Source of the DNA: Rhizobiales bacterium CCH10-E5
GTDB taxonomy: Bacteria; Pseudomonadota; Alphaproteobacteria; Rhizobiales; Beijerinckiaceae
Length of the DNA: 64,000 bases
Direction: 5' to 3'
NCBI GenBank assembly: GCA_001556125.1
Contig: LSIG01000205.1
Span: forward strand, 1-64,000
Shown here: piece by piece, positions 7,305-16,433 of the stretch
Layout: each line of letters begins with the position of its first letter
Position numbering within the stretch: the first letter of the stretch is position 1
Position numbers and translations under genes: made by a program
The notes under the pieces: model-generated
Database searches by the model: none
Told to the model about the DNA's origin: nothing
What the model saw: the letters and a program-made list of their open reading frames with translations, nothing else

Positions 7305-8171
7305 ATGGCCCTCAGCATCACTTCCGGCGATCTCGTGTTGCGTGACGACGAACCCCGCGTGCTCGATCTCAAGCTGGCGGAGGCGCTCGGCTTCGCGCAG
7401 CCGCGCGATGTGCGCAAGCTGATCGACCGGAACAAAGGCGAGTTGGACAGCTACGGGGATATTTGCGCCACGGTGGCGCAAAACACCGACCCGAAAGGCC
7501 GCGGCCGCCCCGGTCTGGAATACTGGCTCAACGAGGCTCAGGCCTTGCTGGTCTGTATGTTCTCGCGCACCGGCGAGGCGGCGCGGGTGCGTCGCGAGAT
7601 CGTCGAGGTCTTCATGGCCTGGCGTCGCGGCAAGCTCGGCGGGTCGCAGCGGCTCGCGCCGGTCGGCTTTCCGGAGGGGGACGAGGCGATTTCGGTGCTG
7701 ATGGCCAAGCTCGCGCTGCTGCGCGAGGCGCGCATGACGCATGGCCCCCGCGCCGCCGCCCGGCTCTGGCCGGCGCTTGGTTTGCCGGCCGTCAACGAGA
7801 GTATGGTCACGGAAGCTGATGACGGCCGAGCCTGCCTGTCTCACCTCATGGCCGTCTCGCTGGTCGAGGACGATCCCGGGTCCAGCTTCACGGTCGGCCG
7901 GCAGATCGGCGCTGCCTTCGATGGCGATGCCGGCCCTGTCGCTAACCTGGCCGAGAAGGGTCTGCGCGTCGTCGCCGGCGGCGTCCATGTCGCCAACTGG
8001 TCGCCCTTCCTCGATGGCGTCTTCCGCGACACGCGCTGGCGCAAGAACTGGCGCAAGGCGCTGCGGCGCCTGCCGGGCGCGGAGGCAAGCGGCGCGCAGC
8101 GCTATGGCCACGTCACCCAGCGCGGCACCTTCCTGCCTGAGGCGCTGGTCGACGATCTCTGGCCGGGTTGA
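7305..8171 (+). CDS. Phage antirepressor-like / Rha-type regulatory protein
   Basis: A 288-residue protein. The N-terminal 110 residues resemble the phage antirepressor/regulatory fold: LKLAEALGFAQPRDVRKLIDRN looks like a DNA-binding helix-turn-helix, and LNEAQALLVCMFSRTGEAARVRREIVEVFMAWR matches the conserved block of antirepressor and Rha-like N-terminal domains. The remaining 180 residues show no family I recognise; a KNWRKALRRLPGAE basic patch lies near the end. Such proteins bind repressors or DNA during induction or late growth. The location between scaffold and capsid genes is unusual and suggests a moron with its own control. A strong ribosome site (AAGGAG) precedes the ATG, and three operator-like repeats lie upstream. 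Confidence 0.7.
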   Translation: MALSITSGDLVLRDDEPRVLDLKLAEALGFAQPRDVRKLIDRNKGELDSYGDICATVAQNTDPKGRGRPGLEYWLNEAQALLVCMFSRTGEAARVRREIVEVFMAWRRGKLGGSQRLAPVGFPEGDEAISVLMAKLALLREARMTHGPRAAARLWPALGLPAVNESMVTEADDGRACLSHLMAVSLVEDDPGSSFTVGRQIGAAFDGDAGPVANLAEKGLRVVAGGVHVANWSPFLDGVFRDTRWRKNWRKALRRLPGAEASGAQRYGHVTQRGTFLPEALVDDLWPG

Positions 8172-8528
8172 CCGCCGCCCGCGCCGCGCTACCCTGTTCC
8201 AGCAGTGTGATCTCCTGCGGCCTTGGCGGAGGCGGTGCTGGTCGGAAGGGCGCCGCCTCCATCCTCCCTTGACAGTTCGGTAGCGATGATGCAGCCCTAG
8301 TCAGTCGACTGGGGCTGCTTCGCGTTGGCGAGGCATGCAAGACGCCGCTCCCTCCCAGCCCCTGGGTGGCCCGCCGGACCTCGAGACGCCGCCGATGATC
8401 AGGCGTCTCCGCCGACCGCAGGCGTTAAACGACAGGCTCGGCCCGGCCTAGGGATGCGTCCCGACAGCCCGCTCCCTTGCCGAAACCTCTGAACCCAATC
8501 GTTCACATGTTTCGCAAAGGAGGCTGCG
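8172..8528. other. Non-coding gap between antirepressor-like and capsid genes
   Basis: These 357 bp contain no convincing frame. They hold a TTGACA hexamer at 8269-8274, a 12-bp stem hairpin at 8291-8318 and an 8-bp stem hairpin (GAGACGCC / GGCGTCTC) at 8383-8409. A GGAGG ribosome site for the capsid gene lies near the right end. It is by far the longest gap in the late gene block, so it probably carries transcription control for the capsid gene. Confidence 0.6.
8291..8318 (+). terminator. Strong hairpin, possible terminator or processing site
   Basis: A 12-bp stem (one G-U wobble) with a four-base loop, starting GCAGCC and ending GGCTGC. It lies 120 bp after the antirepressor-like gene. No long T run follows, so termination would be weak; RNase processing upstream of the capsid message is an alternative. 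Confidence 0.4.
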
Positions 8529-9434
8529 ATGCCGCAGCAGTTCGGGCCGATCGAGGCCGTCCACAAGGTCCGCTACAACGACAACGTCCAGCTCGCGGTG
8601 CAGCGCAAGCGCGCCATCTTCCGCGAGACCTTCAGCTACATCCCGGACGTCAAGGGCAAGGAAGCGCAGGCGGTCGAGCTCGTCGGCAAGAGCCAGGCGC
8701 AGCGCAACGCCCCCAACAACGCGCCGACCCCAAACATCCCGCCCTCGCATGCCGGCATCTGGGTGAAGCCGCAGCGCCTGACCTGGGGCCGCACCATCCC
8801 GTCCTCGACGTCGATCCTGACGGCGACGCAGTACGACAGCATCTATGTCCAGGAAGGCGCGGCCGCGATGCGCCGCGGCGAGGACGAGATCCTGGCCGAA
8901 GCCTTCTTCGGCAACCGCCTGGTCGCGCAGGACGATACCGGCCTCTACACCTCCGTCGCCTTCGACACCGCCAACCAGCAGATCGCGGTCAATTACGGCG
9001 CCGGGGGCAACACCAACCTCACGGTCAAGAAGTTCGTCGCGGCGCTTTCCAAGTTCCAGGACGCCGAGATCGATATCGACCATGAGGAGATCTACTGCGC
9101 CATCACCGGCAAGCAGAACGAGGCGCTCTATGCCGAGCTGCAGGTGACGTCGAAGGACTACCGCAACAAGGCGGTGTTCGAGGACAAGTACGTCCGCCAG
9201 TTCATGGGCGTCTGGCTGATCCCCTATTCGGCGCTGCCGAAGGACGGCAGCAACTACCGGCGCGTGCCCTTCTGGGTCAAGTCCGGCATGCATATGGGCG
9301 ACGCCATGCCGCTCGAGACGATGATCGAGCGCAACCCGGCGATGCAGTTCCAGCCGCACGCCTTCATGGAGCAGTGGCTCGCCGCGACCCGCTCGGAAGA
9401 CGAGAAGGTCATCGAGATCCTCTGCGCCGAGTGA
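8529..9434 (+). CDS. Major capsid protein
   Basis: A 301-residue protein in the slot expected for the major head protein and matching the general podophage capsid pattern: an N-terminal arm with VHKVRYNDNVQLAVQRKR, a central WVKPQRLTWGRTI stretch, a GEDEILAEAFFG helix, and a C-terminal PFWVKSGMHMGDAM-type segment. It would assemble into the icosahedral shell around the scaffold. The gene has a strong GGAGG ribosome site and a 5' non-coding region with hairpins. It is followed after 86 bp by a small probable head protein. The HK97-type fold is inferred, not seen directly. Confidence 0.8.
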   Translation: MPQQFGPIEAVHKVRYNDNVQLAVQRKRAIFRETFSYIPDVKGKEAQAVELVGKSQAQRNAPNNAPTPNIPPSHAGIWVKPQRLTWGRTIPSSTSILTATQYDSIYVQEGAAAMRRGEDEILAEAFFGNRLVAQDDTGLYTSVAFDTANQQIAVNYGAGGNTNLTVKKFVAALSKFQDAEIDIDHEEIYCAITGKQNEALYAELQVTSKDYRNKAVFEDKYVRQFMGVWLIPYSALPKDGSNYRRVPFWVKSGMHMGDAMPLETMIERNPAMQFQPHAFMEQWLAATRSEDEKVIEILCAE

Positions 9435-9520
9435 TCGGCCCGCGCCTCTGAGGGCCGGGCGCCGCGCCCGGCTTTCGCCGCCGCCCCCCGTCTTTCCCGT
9501 TTCAGCATCAGGAGGGCCAC

Positions 9521-9985
9521 ATGGCCGTCGTCACCAAGTACAGCCAGGCGCATCCCGACCCGGCGACCAATGCCCGCCCGAAGGGCATCGACGCCGCCGG
9601 GCGCGTCAACGGCGCAATCGCCACCATCGCCGTCGCCAATGGCGACAGCGCCAACTCCAAGCTCTTCATCGCCAAGGTGCCGAGCTGGGCGCGGATCCTG
9701 CCGATCTCGACCGTGCGCCACAGCGCCATCACCAGCCTCAACGATCTCGACATCGGCACCGACGAGGATCCGGACGGTCTCGCCGACGGCCTCGACGTCT
9801 CCTCGGCCGGCACCAAGTCGCTCGTCGCGGCTGTCGCGGTCGGCAACCTGCACAAGCGCCTCTGGGAGCTGCTCGGCCTCACCAAGGATCCGGTGAAGGA
9901 GCTGAGCGTCTACGCGACGATGAAGGCCGGCGCCACGGCGGCCGGCACCATCCAGTTCGAGCTCTACTTCGCGACCGAGAACTGA
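9521..9985 (+). CDS. Probable head decoration or auxiliary capsid protein
   Basis: A 154-residue protein directly downstream of the capsid gene. It is rich in Ala, Gly and Thr, with beta-type segments (NGAIATIAVANGD; AATIQFELYF-like end, here AGTIQFELYFATEN). It has no signal peptide or membrane segment. Small beta-rich proteins in this position are often capsid decoration or stabilising proteins in podophages, and this call is by context. An AGGAGG ribosome site precedes the ATG. Confidence 0.6.
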   Translation: MAVVTKYSQAHPDPATNARPKGIDAAGRVNGAIATIAVANGDSANSKLFIAKVPSWARILPISTVRHSAITSLNDLDIGTDEDPDGLADGLDVSSAGTKSLVAAVAVGNLHKRLWELLGLTKDPVKELSVYATMKAGATAAGTIQFELYFATEN

Positions 9986-9990
9986 CGCCG

Positions 9991-10608
9991 ATGCAGCGCG
10001 CCGCTTCCGAGGTCGAGGCTGCGAACGGGGCGCTTGCGCATGTCAAGCACCCGCCGATCGCCTCGCTGCAGGAGCGGCGCGCGGCTGCCATCGCCTGCCG
10101 CACGCGTTTCGGGGACACCCGGGACGCGCTGCTGCGGGAGTATCCCTGGAATTTCGCGACCGCCTGGGTGACCCCGGCGAAGGATCCGCGCCCCGGCCTC
10201 GGCACGTTCAAGAACCGCTACCCGCTGCCGGACGATTGCGTGAAGGTCCGCAGCGTCGCTGGCCTCGAGCTCGACGACTGGGCGATCGAGGCCTCGAGCA
10301 TCAACCCGGGCGAGGACGCCGTCCAGGTCAGCGTGCTCGTCACCAACGCGACCGCCCCCAACATCGAATACACCCGCCGGATCGAGAGCCCCGCCTTGTG
10401 GGACGCGCTCTTCCTGCAGTGCTTCCAGCTCAGGCTCGGCGCCGCGATCGCGCCGCTGGTCGGGCGCAACAGCGGGCTCGCGGCCGAGCTCGAGGCGCGG
10501 GCCGAGGCGAAGCTCCGGCCGGCCAAGCGCGTCGATGCGCAGGAAAAGGCCCGCACCGAAGTGTCGCGCGACACCTCCTGGCTGCGCGCCCGCCGGGGTA
10601 TCCGATGA
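9991..10608 (+). CDS. Tail tubular protein A-like (gatekeeper/adaptor)
   Basis: A 205-residue protein with the hallmarks of podophage tail tubular protein A: RFGDTRDALLREYPWNFA early on, a YPLPDDCVKVRSV stretch, and ALWDALFLQCFQLRLGAAIAP in the second half. In T7-like phages this protein forms the ring that joins the portal to the tubular tail and seals the head. The start is five bases after the stop of the preceding gene. The stop overlaps the tail tubular B-like gene by 4 bp. Confidence 0.8.
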   Translation: MQRAASEVEAANGALAHVKHPPIASLQERRAAAIACRTRFGDTRDALLREYPWNFATAWVTPAKDPRPGLGTFKNRYPLPDDCVKVRSVAGLELDDWAIEASSINPGEDAVQVSVLVTNATAPNIEYTRRIESPALWDALFLQCFQLRLGAAIAPLVGRNSGLAAELEARAEAKLRPAKRVDAQEKARTEVSRDTSWLRARRGIR

Positions 10609-12809
10609 CGGCGGCGACCCTCGAGAAAACCGCATTCTCCGCCGGCGAGCTCGATCCCGCGCTGCATGCGCGGCGCGATCTCGGCCGGTACCAGACCGGC
10701 CTCGCCAAATGCGAGAATTTCGTCGTCATGGTCGAGGGCGGCGTCACCCGCCGGCCGGGCACGCGCTTCGTCCTGCCGCTGCGCAACGAGGCGCAGCGCG
10801 GCCTGCTGCTGCCCTTCGAGTTCACGATCGACGACGCCTACCAGCTGCTCTTCAACGACGGCTACATGCGCGTGCTGCGCAATGGCGGCGTGGTCGAGGC
10901 CTCGCCCGGCGTGATCTACGAGCTGGCGACGGCGGCCTTCACCGAAGCCGTGCTCGAGAAGATGCGCTGGGCCCAGTCCGGCGACGTCATCTTCATCGCC
11001 TGGGGCGGCCGGCCCAAGGTGCTGACGCGGATCGACCACAACAACTGGACGCTCGCCGACTATGTGAACCTGCGCGGCCCGGTCGAGCCGCAGAACACGG
11101 ACACCGCCAAGACGCTCTCGGCCTCGGCCGCGACCGGGACCGGCGTCACCCTGACGGCGAATTTCAACGCCTTCGACGTCAAGCATGTCGGCTCGACCTG
11201 GCGGCTCGACGAGGCCAACCTCGCCAATGTCGCGCGATGGAAGGGCAACGAGACGGGGCTCTCGGCCGGGCAGCTGCGCCGCAATGCCGGCAGCGTCTAT
11301 TCGGTGGTCTCCGGCAGCGATGCCGGCCCCAACCCGCCGCAGCACGACGAGGGCGTGGTGCTGTCCGGCTCCGGCAATGTGGCCTGGCAGTTCGAGCATG
11401 CCGGCTCCGGCTACTTCAAGGTCACGGCCTATGTCAGCCCGACGCAGGTCACGGGCGAGGTCATCGGCAAGCTGCCGAGCGATGTCGTCGGATCCAACGC
11501 GACCTATCGCTGGTACGAGCCGGCCTGGTCCGACCTGAAGGGCTGGCCGACGCAGGTCCTGCTCGACGACAACGCCCTGTTCTGGTTCCGCGGCAACAAG
11601 CACTGGCGCTCCAAGGCCAACGATTTCTACGATTTCGACATCACCACCGACGACGACAGCGCGATCGCCGGCCTGCTGACGGCGCCGAACGGCCAGCTCG
11701 TCGACATCCAGTGGGCGCTCAATGCCGGTGTCGTCGTGCTCGGCACCCGCTCGAGCGAATGGACCTTGCGCGCCGGCGGCGACCCCTTCGCGCCGATGAC
11801 CATCACCAATGTGCGCGCGTTGCCGGGCACCACCGAAGGCTCGGCCCCGCACCGGCCGCAGGCGGTCGACGGCGGCGCCGTCTTTATCGGCCGCTCGCGC
11901 CGGCGCCTCCACTTCGCCCAGTTCGACGTGCTCGGCGAGAAGGTCTCCACCGACGAGCTCACCCTCTATGCCCGCAACATCCTGAAAGGCGCGGCCATCG
12001 ATCTCGCCTATCAGCGCGACCCGTACCGCGTGATCTGGATCGCGCAGGCGACGGGCGAGCTCGTCGCCATCACCTTCCGGCCGGACCAGGAGGTGATCGG
12101 CTGGCACCGCCACCCGATGACCAACGGCTTCGTCGAGGATGTCTCGGTCATCACCTCGGCCGACGGCGTCAGTTCCGAACTGTGGCTGATCGTGCGCCGC
12201 ACGATCGACGGCCAGACCAAGCGCTATGTCGAGGTGATGCAGCCCTATTTCCAGCCGCTGTCGATCGACGCGCCGACGGCGCAGGGCGCCTGGTTCGTCG
12301 ATAGCGGGCTGCACTACCAGGGCGCGGCGGCGAAGACGATCTCCGGCCTCGAGCACCTCAAGGGCCAGACCGTCAACATCATCGCCAACGCGATCGAGCA
12401 TCGCCCCCTCGTGGTCTCGCCCGGCGGCTCCGTCACCCTCGACCGCACCGTCACCGATTGCGTCATCGGCCTGCCGATCGTCGGCCGCGTCAAGACGCTC
12501 AAGATGAATGTCGATCTCAATGGTGGCTCCACCAAGGGGCGGGCCAAGAACGCCGACGCGGTCTATGTCGAGCAGCTCTATGCCGCCGGCGGCCAGATCA
12601 TGGTCAACGGCGAGGACTACAGCGAGGAACTGCTGCTGACCGGCGCCGAGGCGCCGCCCGCGGCGCGCCCGCTCGAGAGCGGCGGCGTGATGATCCCGGT
12701 CCTCGCCAATATCGAGGACGATCTCGAGGTCGAGCTGATCACCTCCGGCGTCTACCCCTTCACGCTGACGGGCCTGACGCCCAGCGCCCAGTTCACGGAG
12801 AGCGGCTGA
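10605..12809 (+). CDS. Tail tubular protein B-like (nozzle) protein
   Basis: A 734-residue structural protein. The start FSAGELDPALHARRDLGRYQTGLAKC, shown here in part (FSAGELDPALHARRDLGRY), is typical of podophage nozzle proteins, as is VEGGVTRRPGTRFV soon after. It should form the distal tail tube on which fibres dock. The coding frame is open upstream to 10236, inside the tubular A gene. The ATG at 10605, in a 4-bp overlap with that gene, is the natural start. The stop overlaps the next gene by one base. A long antisense open frame over this gene is a GC artefact. Confidence 0.82.
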   Translation: MTAATLEKTAFSAGELDPALHARRDLGRYQTGLAKCENFVVMVEGGVTRRPGTRFVLPLRNEAQRGLLLPFEFTIDDAYQLLFNDGYMRVLRNGGVVEASPGVIYELATAAFTEAVLEKMRWAQSGDVIFIAWGGRPKVLTRIDHNNWTLADYVNLRGPVEPQNTDTAKTLSASAATGTGVTLTANFNAFDVKHVGSTWRLDEANLANVARWKGNETGLSAGQLRRNAGSVYSVVSGSDAGPNPPQHDEGVVLSGSGNVAWQFEHAGSGYFKVTAYVSPTQVTGEVIGKLPSDVVGSNATYRWYEPAWSDLKGWPTQVLLDDNALFWFRGNKHWRSKANDFYDFDITTDDDSAIAGLLTAPNGQLVDIQWALNAGVVVLGTRSSEWTLRAGGDPFAPMTITNVRALPGTTEGSAPHRPQAVDGGAVFIGRSRRRLHFAQFDVLGEKVSTDELTLYARNILKGAAIDLAYQRDPYRVIWIAQATGELVAITFRPDQEVIGWHRHPMTNGFVEDVSVITSADGVSSELWLIVRRTIDGQTKRYVEVMQPYFQPLSIDAPTAQGAWFVDSGLHYQGAAAKTISGLEHLKGQTVNIIANAIEHRPLVVSPGGSVTLDRTVTDCVIGLPIVGRVKTLKMNVDLNGGSTKGRAKNADAVYVEQLYAAGGQIMVNGEDYSEELLLTGAEAPPAARPLESGGVMIPVLANIEDDLEVELITSGVYPFTLTGLTPSAQFTESG

Positions 12810-13579
12810 TGATCGAGCCGACACTCCTCATTGCGCTGACCATGGGCGCACAGGCCGCGGGCGGCCTGTTCTCGGCCGGCTCCCAGATGCGCCAGGGCGA
12901 GCGGCAGGGCCGCCTCGCTATCTGGCAGGCGCTGCAGGAGAGCAAGGCCGGCTTCGACGAGGCGGCCTATGTCTCGAGCGCGCAGGTCGACGAGTTCCGC
13001 GACGTCTCGCAGGCGACGATCGACCAGGCCACGCGTGCGACGCGGGCCTATTCACTGGCGCAGTACATCGCCCGCAGGAACGCCGAGGCGGAGCTCGCCA
13101 AGGCCAATTTCGAGGAGAACCGGGTCCGCGACGAAACCGATCGGCAGCTGGCGCAGCAGTCGACCTATTTCGCCGCCAACAACATGGACCCGACCTATGG
13201 CTCGCCGCTGGCGCTGGCGGCCTTCGGCGCCGCGCAGGGCGAGACCGATGCGCGGATCGTGCGGACCAACGGCCAGCAGGGCGCGGCCGAGCAGCAATGG
13301 AGCATCTACGGGCTCGCCGATCGCGCCAGCGAAACCGCCGACGCCGCGGCGGCCACGGTCGGCGGCTCGGCCAAGGCGCTGCGCCGGACGATCGACAGCA
13401 CCTTCCGAACGGCCGGGATCCGCGGCAGCGGCACCAACACGGCCGCGGCGATCTCCGCCTCCAATGCGCGCAAGGCCGGGCAATACGGTGCCGCGACCGC
13501 GCTGGTGAACACGGCGACCAACTGGGTCAGCCTCGCCGGCAGCGGCAAGCTCAAAGCCGTCGGCATTCCGGGGCTCTGA
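12809..13579 (+). CDS. Internal virion protein B-like
   Basis: A 256-residue Ala-rich, helical protein at the head of the ejection-protein module. It starts with a hydrophobic segment (LLIALTMGAQAAGGLFSAG, residues 4-23), then long helices and a Gly/Ala/Ser-rich end. Podophage internal virion protein B (T7 gp14 type) has this form and forms the outer-membrane pore during DNA entry. Its function is inferred from position before two large internal proteins and from the hydrophobic start. The ATG overlaps the stop of the nozzle gene by one base. Confidence 0.65.
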   Translation: MIEPTLLIALTMGAQAAGGLFSAGSQMRQGERQGRLAIWQALQESKAGFDEAAYVSSAQVDEFRDVSQATIDQATRATRAYSLAQYIARRNAEAELAKANFEENRVRDETDRQLAQQSTYFAANNMDPTYGSPLALAAFGAAQGETDARIVRTNGQQGAAEQQWSIYGLADRASETADAAAATVGGSAKALRRTIDSTFRTAGIRGSGTNTAAAISASNARKAGQYGAATALVNTATNWVSLAGSGKLKAVGIPGL

Positions 13580-13580
13580 C

Positions 13581-16433
13581 ATGGCAAGCGCTCCGATCAT
13601 CATCTCGCGCCGCAGCCTCGGAGGCCCGCAGTCCCTGCCCAGCCTGGCGACGGGCGAGCGGCTGCTGCAGGCGGAAGTCGGCGCCGCGCGCGAGGTGGCG
13701 CAGGCCGACATCCAGGGCATGCGGCAGGAGACGGCGGCGCAGATCGGCGTCGACCGCGCGATCGCCGGCGAGCAGATGAAGGCGAGCGAGGCGCAGACCC
13801 GCTTCGCCGGCGCGCTCGACAAGGCCGTCACCGGCATCGGCAACATGGTTCTCGAGGCGGTCCAGCAGACCGATATCAACCAGACGCAGGCGAAGCGCGC
13901 GCGGGAAAAGGCCGCGGCGCTGCAGGCTTTCGAGCAGGACCCCGACTGGAAGGCGGCGCCCGAAAAACTCAGGCAGCGCTTTGCCGATATCGACAACGAG
14001 GCCTTCAAAGGGTTCGGCCAGGCGCAGATCGCCAGCATGAAGGCATCGACGCTGCGCAGCGATCTGGCCATGGAGCGCCAGATCACGCAGCACAGCATTG
14101 GCAAGATGAACAATGCCGGCGTGGCGGCGCTGACCGAAACCCGGCAGCAGCGCGCCTTGCTGGCCTCGCGCGCCACCAGTGCGGCCGAGCGCGCCGGCAT
14201 CCTGGAGGAAGACGATCGCGACATCGAAGCGGCCGTCACCAAAGGCATGTTGGAGCCGACACAGGCGCAGGCGATGCGTCGGGCCCTGCGAGAGCAGCTG
14301 GACCAGACGGACTTCCAGAAGGGCCTTGCGCGCGACCCGGCCGCGACGCTGGCTTCACTGGCCGATACCACCATGTACCCGACCTTTACCGAGGCTCAGC
14401 GGACCAAGGCGATCGAGCTGGCGAAGTCGGCCAATGAGACGCTTCAACTAGAGCGCGCAAGGGACAGGGCGGACAGGGACCCTGTCGGCACGGCAGCGAC
14501 CTATGTGCGGGCTCCCGATGCGACGACAGTCTCGCGTGTCGTCCGGACCGCGCTGATCCCCGGCGAAAGTAGTGGGAACCCGAACGCTCAATCGAATAAG
14601 GGCGCTGCAGGCATCACGCAGTTCATGCCCGATACCGCGCGTGGGGTGGCGCGACAGCTCGGGTGGTCCGATCTCAACGGTCTCGACGATGAAGGTGTTC
14701 GGGCCTGGCTGAAACAGAACCCGGAACGCGCAATCCAGATGACCGAGAAGATGATCGGCGACGACTGGAAGCGCTACGGCAATCTGGCTGCCGCTTTCGC
14801 CGCCTACCATGCTGGGCGCGGCGGCACCCGCCGTGACGGGACGCGCGTCGAGGGCGCCGACGACTGGGCCAAGGCAGCCGAGGCGAAGTTCGGGCCTGCC
14901 TACACGGCGGCTGAATTCATCAGCATGATCCCAGCGACGCGGGGCGACGGCGGAACGACGACACGCGCCTATGTCGCCGGAATGATGCAGCGCGCCGGCG
15001 CCGATCTGACGCGCGGCGGCGTCGGTGAACTCGCCGCCTACCGCATCGCCGACGTCGTCGAGGCCAAGGGGCAGGCCGAGCGCCAGCGCATCTCGCAGGA
15101 TCTGCAGCGACAGATCAGCCTCGATGCGGATCAGCGGGACACGATCGTAGGCCAGATGAAAGAGGGCCTGGCCACCGATCCCGCCAAGGTCGCGGCCGTG
15201 AAGATCCCGCTGATGGCTGCCGCTGCCCAAGGGAATGTCGAGGCCATTAAGGAGCTGCGCCGTATCGGCGAGATGGAGGAAAATCAGCCCTTCATCGAGC
15301 AGGGCTGGCGCACGCCACCTGCGGTGCTGGAGCGCGTCGTCTCGGAAATGCGGGCGGCACAGGCCACCGCTCCCGCTACGCCGCAGGACGTGCGCCGGCT
15401 GCAGGTGTTTGAAGGCATCCTGGCCGAGGTCGACAAGCAGAAGACGAACAATCCCCACGCGCTGATGGAGAGAACCCGCCAGGCGGAGCCGACGAACGTC
15501 ACCATCCCGGCGCAGGGCTTGCCCTCCGGGCCTGAGTTTGCCTCCGAGGTGGCGCGGAGCGCTGCCGTCGGTGAGCGTGCGGTCGCGATCTTCGGCGCCG
15601 ACAGAAAGGTGTTCAAGCCGCAGGCGGCGGAGGAAATCAAGCGCCGCTGGGACGCGGCCATGCCCGGCGAACGCTTCGAGACCCTGCGCACGCTGGCGGC
15701 CGCCATCCCCGACCGCGCAAGCTATCGCGCGGCCGTCAAGCAGATCGCCGGCGACAGCGCCCCGGCCGTGATCGCCGGCCTCGTCTCGTTACGGGATCCC
15801 GACACTGCCCGCCTGATCGTCAAGGGCGTCGAGCTGATGGGGCAGTCCGGCGTCGACGCCAAGGCTTCGGAGTTGCGCCCGGCGCTGGAAGCCCGGCTCG
15901 GCACCGACGTCTTCAAGGACAAAGGCCTGCAGGCAGAAGTGATCGATGCCGCCCAGGCCTATTATGTCGCCAAGCGGGCCGGCGTCGGTGCCTTGTATGC
16001 GCCGGGCGATATCGGCGCCATGGAAAGCGCACTTGAGGCCGTCACTGGCCCGATGATCAGCCACGGCGGGGTCAAGGTTCCGCTGCCTCACGGACAGCGT
16101 GCCGAGCCTGCCAGGCGGGCCTTGCGCGATCTGTCGGTCGAAACCCTCGGCACGCAGCCGCATGGTGCCAATGGCGAGCCGCTCGATATCGAGTTCCTGC
16201 GCGACCGGGCGCGGCTGAGGCCTCTCGGCTTCGCGACAGGGCTCTATGCCGTGGCGACGCCCGGCAAGAACGGAACGGATGCGGCTGTTTTCAACGACAA
16301 AGGGCAACCCCTCGTCATCGACTTGCCGGCGTTGGCCAAGCGCTATGAGAGCCTGATCCCGCAGACCTCGCGGGACGGCTTCCAGACACGCTACGGCGCA
16401 GGGCTGCGCGCGCTCTCGCGAGAGACGCCATGA
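13581..16433 (+). CDS. Large internal virion protein with lytic transglycosylase domain
   Basis: A 950-residue ejection protein. Residues about 320-440 form a soluble lytic transglycosylase (SLT) domain: the catalytic glutamate is Glu329 in IPGESSGNPNAQS, followed by KGAAGITQFMPDTARG and AAAFAAYHAGRGGTR. It would cut peptidoglycan so DNA and ejection proteins can cross the cell wall. The N-terminal 300 residues are coiled-coil-like and rich in Ala, Gln and Arg. The long C-terminal part has no family I recognise. In T7 the transglycosylase sits at the N-terminus of gp16; here it is internal. The gene starts after one base and ends in a 4-bp overlap with the next. Confidence 0.85.
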   Translation: MASAPIIISRRSLGGPQSLPSLATGERLLQAEVGAAREVAQADIQGMRQETAAQIGVDRAIAGEQMKASEAQTRFAGALDKAVTGIGNMVLEAVQQTDINQTQAKRAREKAAALQAFEQDPDWKAAPEKLRQRFADIDNEAFKGFGQAQIASMKASTLRSDLAMERQITQHSIGKMNNAGVAALTETRQQRALLASRATSAAERAGILEEDDRDIEAAVTKGMLEPTQAQAMRRALREQLDQTDFQKGLARDPAATLASLADTTMYPTFTEAQRTKAIELAKSANETLQLERARDRADRDPVGTAATYVRAPDATTVSRVVRTALIPGESSGNPNAQSNKGAAGITQFMPDTARGVARQLGWSDLNGLDDEGVRAWLKQNPERAIQMTEKMIGDDWKRYGNLAAAFAAYHAGRGGTRRDGTRVEGADDWAKAAEAKFGPAYTAAEFISMIPATRGDGGTTTRAYVAGMMQRAGADLTRGGVGELAAYRIADVVEAKGQAERQRISQDLQRQISLDADQRDTIVGQMKEGLATDPAKVAAVKIPLMAAAAQGNVEAIKELRRIGEMEENQPFIEQGWRTPPAVLERVVSEMRAAQATAPATPQDVRRLQVFEGILAEVDKQKTNNPHALMERTRQAEPTNVTIPAQGLPSGPEFASEVARSAAVGERAVAIFGADRKVFKPQAAEEIKRRWDAAMPGERFETLRTLAAAIPDRASYRAAVKQIAGDSAPAVIAGLVSLRDPDTARLIVKGVELMGQSGVDAKASELRPALEARLGTDVFKDKGLQAEVIDAAQAYYVAKRAGVGALYAPGDIGAMESALEAVTGPMISHGGVKVPLPHGQRAEPARRALRDLSVETLGTQPHGANGEPLDIEFLRDRARLRPLGFATGLYAVATPGKNGTDAAVFNDKGQPLVIDLPALAKRYESLIPQTSRDGFQTRYGAGLRALSRETP

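Noticed and set aside
10218..12824. 868-residue open frame on the minus strand over the tail tubular B-like gene
   Set aside because: It mirrors the coding frame of a well-supported structural gene, is made mainly of Arg, Ala, Gly, Asp and Leu, and shows no domain. Long antisense frames are expected at this GC content.
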